The notes beneath the pieces were generated by a model. That model did no database searches, was not told where the DNA came from, and saw only the letters and a program-made list of their open reading frames with translations. Below are positions 17,110 to 26,276 of a DNA stretch of 64,000 nucleotides, in pieces; positions within the stretch are counted from its first letter, which is position 1, and every line of letters begins with the position of its first letter. A program made the translations under genes and the position numbers. Source of the stretch: JBNKVT01 sp050299335 (GTDB lineage Bacteria; Pseudomonadota; Alphaproteobacteria; Rhodobacterales; Rhodobacteraceae); the NCBI GenBank assembly GCA_050299335.1, contig JBNKVT010000008.1, positions 1 to 64,000 of the forward strand, read 5' to 3'.

Positions 17110-18192
17110 ATGGACGATCTGGAACCGCTGAAAGAGAAATATCTGGCCTTGATCGCCGAAGCGGACAGCGAGCACGCGCTGGAGGAGGTGCGGGTGGCCG
17201 CGTTGGGCAAGAAGGGCGAGGTCTCGGCGAAGATGCGCAGCCTTGGCGGCATGAGCCCGGAAGAACGGCAGGTGGCCGGCCCGGCGCTGAATGCTCTGAA
17301 GGATGATCTGGCGGCGGCGTTGGCGGCGGCGAAGGCGGTTCTGACCGATGCCGCCCTGGAGGCACGGCTGGCGGGAGAAACGATGGATGTGACCCTGCCG
17401 GGTCGGCCCCGGGGAGAGGGCTCGATCCATCCGGTCAGCCAGGTGACCGAGGAGATCGTCGCGATTTTCGCCGATCTCGGCTATGCGGTGGCCGAGGGCC
17501 CGCAGGTGGAATCCGATCACTACAATTTCGACGCGCTCAACATCCCGCCCGAGCACCCCGCAAGACAGGAGCATGACACGTTCTACATGCACCGCGAGCC
17601 GGGCGACAACCGCCCGCCCCATGTGCTGCGGACCCACACCTCGCCGGTGCAGATAAGGGCGATGATGGCCGAGGGTGCCCCCATTCAGGTGATCGCGCCG
17701 GGCCGCGTCTACCGCGCCGATTACGATCAGACCCACACACCGATGTTCCATCAGGTCGAGGGGCTGGCGATCGGGAAGGATATCTCGATGGCCAACCTCA
17801 AGTGGACGCTGGAGGAGTTCTGCCGGGCGTTCTTCGAGGTCGAGGGCGTCGAACTGCGCTTCCGCGCCTCGCATTTTCCGTTCACCGAACCGTCGGCGGA
17901 GGTCGATATCCGCTGTTCCTGGGAGGGCGGCCAGCTGAAGCTCGGCGAGGGCGACGACTGGATGGAGATCCTGGGTTCGGGCATGGTGCATCCCAAGGTG
18001 CTGGAAGCGGCGGGCGTCGATCCGGCCCAGTGGCAGGGGTTTGCCTTCGGCATCGGCATCGACCGGCTGGCGATGCTGAAATACGGGATTCCCGATCTGC
18101 GGAGCTTCTTCGATTCCGATCTGCGCTGGCTCAGGCATTACGGGTTCGCCGCACTGGACATGCCGACCCTACAGGCCGGGATCAGCCGATAG
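17110..18192 (+). CDS. pheS: Phenylalanyl-tRNA synthetase alpha subunit
   Basis: 360-residue catalytic subunit that with PheT charges tRNA-Phe. Class II motifs are visible: motif 2 VYRADYDQTHTPMFHQVEGL, the FPFTEPSAEVD substrate region, and motif 3 FGIGIDRLAMLKYG. Start at MDDLEPLKEKY; the frame extends upstream through a short unlikely leader. pheT normally follows, but the next gene is in the opposite direction and unrelated. Confidence 0.96.
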   Translation: MDDLEPLKEKYLALIAEADSEHALEEVRVAALGKKGEVSAKMRSLGGMSPEERQVAGPALNALKDDLAAALAAAKAVLTDAALEARLAGETMDVTLPGRPRGEGSIHPVSQVTEEIVAIFADLGYAVAEGPQVESDHYNFDALNIPPEHPARQEHDTFYMHREPGDNRPPHVLRTHTSPVQIRAMMAEGAPIQVIAPGRVYRADYDQTHTPMFHQVEGLAIGKDISMANLKWTLEEFCRAFFEVEGVELRFRASHFPFTEPSAEVDIRCSWEGGQLKLGEGDDWMEILGSGMVHPKVLEAAGVDPAQWQGFAFGIGIDRLAMLKYGIPDLRSFFDSDLRWLRHYGFAALDMPTLQAGISR

Positions 18193-18263
18193 AACAGGTC
18201 TGATCCGGGGCGGCAACGCGGGAGTGCGCGCGACAGTCTCGCCTCGCGGTTCAGGGGAGAAAG

Positions 18264-19046
18264 TTACGGTTCAATGGCTCGAAACCGTTGCAGCCAGTCG
18301 AAATTTCCCGGGATTTCAGGCAGATACTCGGCCCCGAACCAACCCTCATAGCCAAGCGAAGCGATCCGCGGCAGCAGCGCGGCAAGGTCGGGCGCGCCGG
18401 CATCGGGCGAACGGCGGTTGGGAACGGTCGCGAACTGGATATGACCGATATGGGGCAGGAGCGCGCGGATGGTCTCGACATGGCGCGCCTGCATGATCTC
18501 CATATGAAAAAGGTCATACATGATCTTCAGGTTAGGGGCGGCGACCTCCTGCAGAACCGACAGAGCCTCATCGGTGGAGGTGAGGTGATAGCCGGGCGCG
18601 GTCCGTGTGCTCAGGGGCTCGATCAGGATGGTAATGCCATGCGGGGCGGCGTGGCTGCAAGCATGAGCGAGATTGTCGGTAAAGACGGCACGGGCAGCGG
18701 CGCCAGCCGCCCGGCCCGCCATGACATGAACGGCGCGGCAGGAAATGGCGGCGGCGAAGGAGACGGCCTCTTCGATGGCGTCCCGCGCTTCGGCGCGGCG
18801 GTGTGGCAAGGCTGAGAGGCCGAAATCCCCGGCGGCGATGTTGCCCTTGGAGGTGTTGAGGCCCAGCATCGGTAGGCCGGTCTCGGCCAGGGCTGCACTG
18901 ATATCCTCCCGGTCAGTGTCGTAGGGCCAGTGACATTCGACAGCGTCGAAGCCGGTTTCCCTGGCGGCGCGGATGGCATCGGGCAGCGGCAGGTCGGGGA
19001 AGAGGAAATCGAGGCTGGCGGAAAAGCGCAGCATGGGCACGCTCAC
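18264..19046 (-). CDS. Hydroxypyruvate isomerase-like TIM-barrel protein
   Basis: 260-residue sugar-phosphate-isomerase/epimerase-fold protein (AP endonuclease family 2). The core ILIEPLSTRTAPGY, IMYDLFHMEIM and IGHIQFATVPNRRSPDAG match Hyi/OtnI-type isomerases that interconvert hydroxypyruvate and tartronate semialdehyde or 2-oxotetronates. Its GTG start overlaps the stop of the upstream aminotransferase (GTGA), so the pair is translationally coupled. An ATG at 19034 is an alternative start. Confidence 0.85.
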   Translation of the reverse strand: MSVPMLRFSASLDFLFPDLPLPDAIRAARETGFDAVECHWPYDTDREDISAALAETGLPMLGLNTSKGNIAAGDFGLSALPHRRAEARDAIEEAVSFAAAISCRAVHVMAGRAAGAAARAVFTDNLAHACSHAAPHGITILIEPLSTRTAPGYHLTSTDEALSVLQEVAAPNLKIMYDLFHMEIMQARHVETIRALLPHIGHIQFATVPNRRSPDAGAPDLAALLPRIASLGYEGWFGAEYLPEIPGNFDWLQRFRAIEP

Positions 19047-20554
19047 CCGGCTCCGGCGCGTTCGAGCGTGTCGATCTTGGCGCGAAGCCAGGCATAGTAG
19101 AGGCAGTCGAGAAGGCGGGTGACGTCCTCGGCGGGCCGGATGCCGCCGATCCAGGCGCGGTAATCGCCAGGCGTGCCGGGGAAGGCGTTGACATAGCGCG
19201 CGGCGTCGAGACCGGGCTCGTAGGTGCCGTCGCGGCGGGTCAGCCCTTCATAGCCCACAAGCTGCTTGGACCGTGCGACAATCGTCGCGTGGAAATCGGT
19301 GTCCGTGATGTCGGGATCGTTGACCTTGATCAGGGTCACGGCGGCCCCGCGACGCTCGGGGTCGGGAACGGCGAGGTCGAAGATCGGGTTTCCCGCGATC
19401 CAGGCATTCACCGCGTCGCGATTGGCGACGGAGCGTGCCGTCATCTCCTCGACCGAGCCGACCATGCGCTCGGTCCGTTCCAGCCCGAAAGTGGTCTCGG
19501 CGAAGGCGAGCGCGTGGTATGTGTTGATGATCCCGCCCGTCATGCGGTCGGCCTCGGGATCGTAGAACGGCCCGGTGGCGGTGCTGCGCGGCGAGGTCAG
19601 GAGGCGCTGGCCGTCAACGGGTACGGCGATCTTCAGTTGGCGCGGGATCGCCCAGGCCGGATTCTCCATGTTGCGATCGATATGGGCAAGTGCGGCCGGG
19701 GTCAGCACGATGGCGAAATAACCCGAGACGCCGCCGATGGCCTTCTGGAAGGGCATGAACTGGCAGGTGCGGGCGTTGAACCCGGCCCGGGTCTCGGGCG
19801 ACCACGTCATCGCGCCCAGAAGCGAGGTCGCATCCATGATCGCGTGGTGATGCTCGGGATCGGCAGCGAGCCAGTCGAGCAGCGACCGGATTTCCGCTTC
19901 GGTATAGGTGGTCGCCCCCGTTGTTTCGTGGCCGACGCCGACGAAGAGCCTCACCCCCATGCCGGTCAGCGCCTCGGCCGACGGGATCGCGCCGTCCGAG
20001 GCGGCGAAATGCAGCTTGCTTTCGTCCCCGTTACGGCAGGTGCGGACCATCTCGACGATCTGCGCCCCCCAGGACTGGCGGAAGAACCCGCCCTGCCGCG
20101 CCGCCGCGCTTTCGGGCTCGGGCGTGTCGACATAGACCCTCTGCTCGGGATCGGCGGGGGCGAGCATGTGGAGGATGGCGGACGTGAACCCCGAATGCCC
20201 GCCGCCGAGGCCGATAGCCATGCGGTGAGTCTTCGGATAGCCGAAATAGGTATGGATCCTGCGGGCCATGTCGAGAAGGATCGCGTCCGCCGGGTAGCCC
20301 CGATGCATCGACCGCGCCAGCTCCCCGACCGTGAAGCCGCCGAGATCGGCGCCGGTGTCCGAAAGCTTGCGGTATCGGGTTGTGACCCATTCGGAAAATT
20401 CTGCCGACAGCGCCGTCCTGTCCTCGGGTCCCTCGGTCATGTCGGTGATCGGGCCGACGCCGAAGAACGGGTTCGAGGGACGTGGCGGCGGGCCATCCGC
20501 GGTGAGGCGTTCGGCCCGCGCGATCGCATCGGCGAAACGGGACGTGATTTGCAT
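19043..20554 (-). CDS. PLP-dependent class V-like aminotransferase
   Basis: 503-residue fold-type I enzyme. The likely PLP lysine is in FMPFQKAIGGVSGYFAIVL, which resembles the archaeal/alphaproteobacterial phosphoserine aminotransferase pattern. Start MQITSRFADAIARAERL at 20554; a longer frame upstream lacks family match. Translational coupling to a hydroxypyruvate isomerase suggests the two act on hydroxypyruvate or serine-like compounds, but this is inference; another substrate is possible. The exact subfamily is not certain. Confidence 0.7.
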   Translation of the reverse strand: MQITSRFADAIARAERLTADGPPPRPSNPFFGVGPITDMTEGPEDRTALSAEFSEWVTTRYRKLSDTGADLGGFTVGELARSMHRGYPADAILLDMARRIHTYFGYPKTHRMAIGLGGGHSGFTSAILHMLAPADPEQRVYVDTPEPESAAARQGGFFRQSWGAQIVEMVRTCRNGDESKLHFAASDGAIPSAEALTGMGVRLFVGVGHETTGATTYTEAEIRSLLDWLAADPEHHHAIMDATSLLGAMTWSPETRAGFNARTCQFMPFQKAIGGVSGYFAIVLTPAALAHIDRNMENPAWAIPRQLKIAVPVDGQRLLTSPRSTATGPFYDPEADRMTGGIINTYHALAFAETTFGLERTERMVGSVEEMTARSVANRDAVNAWIAGNPIFDLAVPDPERRGAAVTLIKVNDPDITDTDFHATIVARSKQLVGYEGLTRRDGTYEPGLDAARYVNAFPGTPGDYRAWIGGIRPAEDVTRLLDCLYYAWLRAKIDTLERAGAG

Positions 20555-20874
20555 GGGTGGCACCCTCCGGGCCTGTGGTTTCCTGGGCGCGGAAAACTCC
20601 GCTTGGCATTGGGACGGGTACGTCCCGGTCATGGCAACGGGGTGTCACGGCGCGGTGCCGGGTTTCGAATTTGCACCGTCTGACATCCGACGTTCCGCAA
20701 GCCCGTTGCCAGCCTCTTACCGACGAATGGCGCCGGTTTCAAAGCCAAACGGATCGCGCCTATTGGAAGGTCCGGCGGGTGGGGAAGCCCATGGCGGGAC
20801 TTCCTGACGGTGCTCCCGGCCCGAAATCGGCGCCGCGTCGCGAAAGGGTAGTCTTTGGTTGCAGGCCGGCTGGC

Positions 20875-21591
20875 TCAGATCCCACCCAAGGCCTTGGGTA
20901 GCCGGGCCAGTTCGAGCGGTCCGAGTTTCAGGCTGCCATCGACGAGACGCAGCGTGACATTCAGTGTGTCGCCGCTGGCAAAGCCCTCCAGCGCGCTTTC
21001 CAGCTGCCCGCCGGCATTGACCCCGGCAAAGGCCGGAAGCGCCAGCGCTTCGCGCCAGTTCTCAACCGACAGTCCTATCTCGCCCTGCAGCCTGCCGTCT
21101 TCATCCGCCCTGGCCTGGCCCTCGCCCGAAAGCGACACGGGCCCGAGGCCGAGCTCGATCCGGGCAAGATCGATCCTGGTTACGGCGCCGTTCGCCAGCG
21201 CTTCGGGAGCCGGGTCCTTGCTCAGCGACAGGACCATGTCGAGCACCACATCGTCCAGCCGCGTTGGCAGGCCGGCGATGGCGAGGGCCGCATGGTCCCT
21301 TTTTGGCATTTCCAGACCGGCACTGTCGAGATTGACCCGATAGGTCCGGTCGCCCGCGTCCGAAACCGAAAGACCGGCATCTTCCAGCACCCGTCGCCAG
21401 GCCTCGTCGGCAAACAGGGCCAGACTGTCCCCGGTCCGCGAGAACCGGCTGAGCGACAGATCCGAGGGCCGCTTGAACAGGCGCTCGCGGGCCGATCCGG
21501 GCCCGTTCAGCGCCGTGCCGGTCTCCTCGGCCAGGGCGGGGGCGGCAAGCAGACCGGCGAAGCCGATGAAAAGGACCCTCGAAATACGCAT
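20875..21591 (-). CDS. DUF2125 family exported protein
   Basis: 238-residue protein with a signal peptide (MRISRVLFIGFAGLLAAPALA). The pattern of beta-strand-like segments with YRVNLDSAGLEMPKRDHAALAI and VTLRLVDGSLKLGPLELARLP fits DUF2125, a family common in Rhodobacterales and Rhizobiales and related to AsmA-like or beta-sheet envelope proteins. GGAGG precedes the ATG at 21591. Expected in the periplasm; function unknown. Confidence 0.75.
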   Translation of the reverse strand: MRISRVLFIGFAGLLAAPALAEETGTALNGPGSARERLFKRPSDLSLSRFSRTGDSLALFADEAWRRVLEDAGLSVSDAGDRTYRVNLDSAGLEMPKRDHAALAIAGLPTRLDDVVLDMVLSLSKDPAPEALANGAVTRIDLARIELGLGPVSLSGEGQARADEDGRLQGEIGLSVENWREALALPAFAGVNAGGQLESALEGFASGDTLNVTLRLVDGSLKLGPLELARLPKALGGI

Positions 21592-22130
21592 GCCATTCCT
21601 CCAGACCTGCCGCACGTCTCGCAAAGCGCCGGTCAAATTAGTCGATAACCAGTATTCAACCGCCGCGAAATCACTTGCAAGGGATCAATCGAGGTGGATC
21701 AAATTCGTCTATTGGTTGTTCGTAGTTCTTTTGGACGACAATGTGACGTTCAAGGCCTCTTGCCGGAGGTTGCCTCACAAATACTTGAATTGGCGTTGTT
21801 TTTGAGTGAATCGAAACGCGGTTCCCCCCTGGACCAAGCCGAGTGCCGACCGTGTATTGACGATATCCGGAAAAGAGTTACGGAATTGAGATGGTGAATT
21901 AACTTCCCGTTAATCCATTGGTTTCAGTATTTACCTTGCGTTGACCAGTTCGCATTGTTCCCAGTGTTTTCCTGATCTGTTTTCTCGTGGACCGAGACGA
22001 GAGAGACCCAGTCCGTGAGCGGCCAGGTGCGGGGCTTGTCATTGCTGGTTTTGAATGGCGCATGTCGAATACTACCGTCACCAGTTCTTGTATCCCCCAC
22101 GACCATGTCATGAACATAGGAGTGACAGTA
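21592..22130. promoter_or_regulatory. Intergenic control region with a candidate CtrA box
   Basis: 539 bp without a convincing gene, relatively AT-rich (21640-21960). It holds TTAA at 21899-21902, a 7-bp spacer and TTAA at 21910-21913, the full CtrA pattern, about 220 bp upstream of the PstS-OmpA gene. A ribosome-binding AGGAG lies at 22119-22123 ahead of the ATG at 22131. Further short frames here show no family match. Confidence 0.5.
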
Positions 22131-23732
22131 ATGTCCTATCCGAATATTTTCACAAGCCAGCGACCCGCCCGGTTCCTTTCAGCGGCTTTCCTCGCCGGCC
22201 TGCTAGGGGCTGCTCAACCCCTGATTGCGCAAAGCGTGGTGCTGGAGGGCACCGGGGGCGGGATCACCATCGAGGGCGATCTCCTGTCCTACGAAAACGG
22301 CTTCTTCAAGGTGGCGACGACGCTTGGCGAATTCAACATCTCGGCCGCCTCGGTGGTCTGCAAGGGCGAGAGCTGCCCCAAGGAGGAGGCCGATATCAGG
22401 GCCGACTTCGCGATCATCGGCTCCGACACGATCGGCGGCGAGCTGATGCCGCTCCTGGTCAAGGGCTTCTCCGAACGCCAGGGGATCGTCATCGCCAGCA
22501 CCTCCAAGACCGGCGATCATCAGGTGGTGCTGGATGCCATCGCCGATGACGGGTTCGGCGAGGAGGCCTTCAAGGTGATGATCGAGGACAGGGGCTCGTC
22601 GACCGGGTTCGAGGCCCTGCTGGAGAACCGCGCCGATATCGCCATGTCCTCGCGGAAGGTGACCCGCGAAGAGGCCGCCGCGCTGCTCGCCGCCGGTCTG
22701 GGCGACCCGCAGGATTTCGCGCACGAACACACGCTGGCGGTGGACGGGCTGCTGATCACGGTCCATCCCGACAATCCCGTGGGAGAGCTCTACGAATCTG
22801 AGATCACCGACCTCCTGTCGGGTGACATCAGCAACTGGGCTGAACTGGGCGGACCGGATCTGCCGGTCAAAATCTATTCGCGCGATACCAATTCGGGCAC
22901 ATTTGCCACTGTCAACGACCGCTTTCTCAGGCTTCGGGGCCTGGAACTGTCGCCTGACGCTCAGATCGTCGCGGACAACGAACAGATGGCCTCGGCCGTT
23001 ACTTCGGACCCGGGCGCGATCGGCTATATCGGCTATGCCTATGGTGACGATGTCAAGCCGGTGACCATCGTCCAGGAATGCGGGCTGAAGGTGGCGCCGA
23101 CGGCGTTCAATGCCAAGGCCGGGGAATATCCGCTGCAGCGGATGCTCTATCTCTACACCACCAACAAGGAGCTTTCGAGCGACGCCGTGGATCTTCTGAA
23201 CTTTTCGGTTTCGCAAGAGGCCAACGGTCTGGTCGAGAAAGCCGGGTTCATTTCCTTCGGCATCTCCAAACGGGATCAGGAAGAGGTGGCCGCGGCGGTC
23301 CGGGCCGAGATGGATCAACTCACCAGCGCTAACGAGGCTAATGTGGCGCGCGAGCTCTATATCGATCTTCTTGATCACGAACGGCTATCGACGACATTCC
23401 GCTTCGCCACCGGCTCGTCCAGTCTCGACAACCTCTCCCAGTCCGATCTGGTCCGTCTGGCCGAGTATCTTGGCAAGCTCCCAGACGGCACCGAAGTGTC
23501 CCTGGTCGGGTTCACCGATTCCGATGGCAGCTTCGAGGCCAATCGCGGTCTGGCGCAAGGCCGGGCAGCCGCGGTGCAGGACCTGATCGAGAACTATGTC
23601 GGGGCCGAGGCGCTGAGCAATGTGAGGTTCACGACCAAGGGCTACGGCGAACTGCATCCCGTGGGCTGTAACGACAATTTCGCCGGACAGCGGTTGAACC
23701 GCCGGGTGGAAGTCTGGGTGAAGAAAAGCTGA
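22131..23732 (+). CDS. PstS-like substrate-binding protein fused to an OmpA C-terminal domain
   Basis: 533 residues. A signal peptide (LSAAFLAGLLGAAQPLIAQ) is followed by a phosphate-type periplasmic binding domain at about 90-370 (FAIIGSDTIGGELMPLLVKGF, RGSSTGFEALLENRADIAMSSR, YSRDTNSGTFATVNDRFL, PGAIGYIGYAY), then an OmpA/Pal peptidoglycan-binding domain at about 410-533 (FRFATGSSSLDN, VSLVGFTDSDGSFEANRGLAQGRA, LNRRVEVWVKK). The binding fold would sit in the periplasm anchored to peptidoglycan. There are no Pst permease genes nearby, so a scavenging or sensing role is inferred. The start at ATG 22131 has AGGAG and signal peptide support. A terminator follows. Confidence 0.85.
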   Translation: MSYPNIFTSQRPARFLSAAFLAGLLGAAQPLIAQSVVLEGTGGGITIEGDLLSYENGFFKVATTLGEFNISAASVVCKGESCPKEEADIRADFAIIGSDTIGGELMPLLVKGFSERQGIVIASTSKTGDHQVVLDAIADDGFGEEAFKVMIEDRGSSTGFEALLENRADIAMSSRKVTREEAAALLAAGLGDPQDFAHEHTLAVDGLLITVHPDNPVGELYESEITDLLSGDISNWAELGGPDLPVKIYSRDTNSGTFATVNDRFLRLRGLELSPDAQIVADNEQMASAVTSDPGAIGYIGYAYGDDVKPVTIVQECGLKVAPTAFNAKAGEYPLQRMLYLYTTNKELSSDAVDLLNFSVSQEANGLVEKAGFISFGISKRDQEEVAAAVRAEMDQLTSANEANVARELYIDLLDHERLSTTFRFATGSSSLDNLSQSDLVRLAEYLGKLPDGTEVSLVGFTDSDGSFEANRGLAQGRAAAVQDLIENYVGAEALSNVRFTTKGYGELHPVGCNDNFAGQRLNRRVEVWVKKS

Positions 23733-23778
23733 TCGGTACCCGGGCTCGAGAACCTTCCGAGCCTTCCCACCTGTATCC

Positions 23779-23815
23779 GGGCGCAGCGACCTCTGCCGCT
23801 GCGCCCGATGCTTTT
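23779..23815 (+). terminator. Rho-independent terminator after the PstS-OmpA gene
   Basis: GGGCGCAGCG (23779-23788) and CGCTGCGCCC (23797-23806) form a perfect 10-bp stem across an 8-base loop, followed by GATGCTTTT. It lies 47 bases after the stop codon. Confidence 0.85.
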
Positions 23816-24031
23816 CTGGCCCGCCGGGACGTGGTCTCTGAGTCCGCCGGCATGGTGAAGGGGGTCGACGGCGCGACCCGGGCACCGGTGAAGTGAGGCC
23901 GACACCCACTCAACTGCGCCGATGCCGGTCGTGGAACTTGGGTGCGAATAGTCACTGACAGTCCCGAAGCGTTGACCGAGCGTCGCAAGGGCAGCCACAA
24001 TCCCGGCGCGATCAAAGACCCGCATGGGCCC

Positions 24032-24940
24032 ATGTCTGACAATGACCTCCAGTCTCTGCCCCCTCGAGGGCCCAACGCCGGAAATCCCGCCACGCTGGAG
24101 GCTCGGATCGCGGTTCTGGAAGCACGGATATCGCCGCAGCCCCGGACGCTGATCGGCCATCTCAAGGAATGGGGCGGCGTGGCGACGCTGGTGGTGGCGC
24201 TGCTCTATACATTCCCGCTGGGTGTCTGGGACCGGTTTCACCTGACCCCGCAGGCGCAGCGCGCCGCCGAGGTGGCGGCACTCAGAGATGCGGTTCTGGA
24301 ACTGGCGGAGCTGGATATCAGCTTCGGGGCCACGGCCTCGGAGATCGAGGATCCCGAAATCCGGAATTTTTACTCGCGGGCGGTCGGGGCGAAGAAATTC
24401 ACCCTGCTGACCCGCATGTCGCCCCGGGTCATGGCCCATGCCGACGGTCTGGATGCGCCGGAACTGACGCTGCTGGCGGCGTCCTATGCACAGGCGGGAA
24501 ACCAGCCCGTGGCGGACCTGCTCTATGAAGAAGCGCTGGCGAAATCCGAGGCGGCCGGCAATGTGCCGATGATCGCGGATATCTACCGGCTGAAGGCAAT
24601 GGCGCAGATCGGAAGCTTTGCCGGCACCGACCGGACCCTCGTTCGCGACTATTTCGGAGCCGCGATTACGGCCCTTGCCGGTGTGAATTCCGACTATGCC
24701 AACATGCAGGTCTCAAACACCGCCTTCGAATGGGCGCAATTCGAGATGGCCAAGGGCGACTGGGCCTGCGGCGTGGCGTTGGGGCACTGGGCGCAGGAAA
24801 GGATCGACCTCGTGCCACCCTTGAGCCCCGAGGTGGCCTCCTACCAGCAACAATACCGGTGGAAACTCGCCAGCTACAAACAGGCCGAGGGACAGACGTC
24901 CGAGGGATGCGGGCCGGAGATGGACGCGATCCTGAAATAG
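24032..24940 (+). CDS. Single-pass membrane protein with TPR-like helical domain
   Basis: About 302 residues. A short coiled segment (LEARIAVLEARIS) precedes one hydrophobic helix (VATLVVALLYTFPLGVW) and a long alanine/leucine-rich helical region (DAPELTLLAASYAQAGNQPVADLLYEEAL) that resembles tetratricopeptide-like repeats. The start is uncertain; ATG 24032 is preferred because of the composition, while the frame is open back to 23942. No family is recognised and it stands alone. Confidence 0.55.
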   Translation: MSDNDLQSLPPRGPNAGNPATLEARIAVLEARISPQPRTLIGHLKEWGGVATLVVALLYTFPLGVWDRFHLTPQAQRAAEVAALRDAVLELAELDISFGATASEIEDPEIRNFYSRAVGAKKFTLLTRMSPRVMAHADGLDAPELTLLAASYAQAGNQPVADLLYEEALAKSEAAGNVPMIADIYRLKAMAQIGSFAGTDRTLVRDYFGAAITALAGVNSDYANMQVSNTAFEWAQFEMAKGDWACGVALGHWAQERIDLVPPLSPEVASYQQQYRWKLASYKQAEGQTSEGCGPEMDAILK

Positions 24941-24956
24941 CCCTAGGGCGCGTCGG

Positions 24957-25772
24957 TCAGATGCGGAATTTCTCGCCCAGATAGACACGCCGGACATTGT
25001 CGTCCTGCACCACGTCCTGAGGCTTGCCGCTCATCAGCACGGTGCCGTCATGCAGGATACAGGCCCGGTCGACGATCTCCAGGGTCTCGCGGACATTGTG
25101 GTCGGTGATCAGCACCCCGATGCCGCGATCCTTCAGATGCGAGACCAGCGAGCGGATCTCGCCGACAGCGATCGGGTCCACCCCGGCGAAGGGCTCGTCG
25201 AGGAGCACGAAACTCGGCTGTCCGGCCAGGCAACGCGCGATCTCGACCCGCCGCCTTTCACCGCCCGACAGGGCCACGGCGGGGGCGCGGCGCAGATGGG
25301 TGATCGAGAACTCGGCCAAGAGCTCGTCCAGCATGGTCTCGCGGCTGACATGGTCCTTTTCCTGCAATTCCAGCACGGCGCGGATATTGTCCTCCACCGA
25401 CAGGCCACGAAAGATCGAGGCTTCCTGCGGCAAATAGCCGATCCCCATTTTCGCCCGGCGGTACATCGGCAGCAGCGTGACGTCCTCACCATCAATGGTC
25501 ACCGTCCCGGCCTCGGGTGCGATCAGCCCGGCGATGCAGTAGAAACATGTGGTCTTGCCGGCGCCGTTCGGCCCCAGGAGCGCCACCACCTCGCCGCGAT
25601 GCACGTCGATGGAGACGTCGCGCAGGATCGGGCGTTTCTTGTAGCTCTTGCCGAGATTGCGGGCCACCAGCCCCGATGAGCCGTCGGTGACCGTCAGTTC
25701 GGGTTGGGCCTCAACGCCGCCGCCGCCGTCGGTCCCGCCGCGTGTCGCATCCTCGCTCCCGATCCCGCTCAT
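24957..25772 (-). CDS. lptB: LPS export ABC transporter ATP-binding protein
   Basis: 271-residue ABC ATPase that powers LptFG extraction of lipopolysaccharide from the inner membrane. Walker A GPNGAGKTT at residues 67-75, the ABC signature LSGGERRRVEIARC, Walker B FVLLDEPFAGVDP and the switch His in VLITDHNVRETL are present. The first ~35 residues are an unusual low-complexity acidic/glycine extension (GGTDGGGGVEAQPEL). It is the last of lptC-lptA-lptB; its ATG overlaps the lptA stop. Confidence 0.95.
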   Translation of the reverse strand: MSGIGSEDATRGGTDGGGGVEAQPELTVTDGSSGLVARNLGKSYKKRPILRDVSIDVHRGEVVALLGPNGAGKTTCFYCIAGLIAPEAGTVTIDGEDVTLLPMYRRAKMGIGYLPQEASIFRGLSVEDNIRAVLELQEKDHVSRETMLDELLAEFSITHLRRAPAVALSGGERRRVEIARCLAGQPSFVLLDEPFAGVDPIAVGEIRSLVSHLKDRGIGVLITDHNVRETLEIVDRACILHDGTVLMSGKPQDVVQDDNVRRVYLGEKFRI

Positions 25773-26275
25773 TCACTGCCCTCGGGGCGGAAGATCGTCT
25801 GCACGCGGCCTTCCATCTGCGCCACGCCGGTGGTCAGGTCGATCCGCAGTTTCTGTCCCGACAGCGCGTTCGGTCCCTGGGTCAGCAGGACATCGCCCTC
25901 CATCAGCACCAGCCCGGTGGAGATGTCGTATTCGGCGGCGGCGGCCTCGGCGGCCTCGGCCCCGTTGGTCAGGGTCACGTTGCCGGCCGCCTTCACCCGC
26001 TGGATCCGCCCGCTGGCCTCGCCCTCGCGCCCATAAGTGACCTCGACCTCATCGGCCTGAAGCCGCATCTCGCCCTGACCGACAAGCACCGAGCCCGAAA
26101 ACACCGCGATCCCGGTCGCCTGTTCGATCCTGAGACTATCCGCCGTCACCTCGACCGGCAGGGTATTGTCATGGGAGAGCCCGCCGAAGGCCACTTCGGC
26201 TCCCTGGCCCAGAACGGGCCCCGCGGCCAGTCCCAGGGCCGCCATCATCACGCCGATCCGCAATACCCCGCGCAC
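25769..26275 (-). CDS. lptA: LPS transport periplasmic protein LptA (OstA-like)
   Basis: 168 residues with signal peptide (RIGVMMAALGLAAGPVLGQG) and an OstA domain of beta-strand pairs (LPVEVTADSLRIEQATGIAVF, GQGEMRLQADEVEVTYG). It forms the periplasmic bridge carrying lipopolysaccharide to the outer membrane. It overlaps lptB by four bases and follows lptC by one base, so it is a single operon. Confidence 0.92.
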   Translation of the reverse strand: MRGVLRIGVMMAALGLAAGPVLGQGAEVAFGGLSHDNTLPVEVTADSLRIEQATGIAVFSGSVLVGQGEMRLQADEVEVTYGREGEASGRIQRVKAAGNVTLTNGAEAAEAAAAEYDISTGLVLMEGDVLLTQGPNALSGQKLRIDLTTGVAQMEGRVQTIFRPEGSE

Positions 26276-26276
26276 G

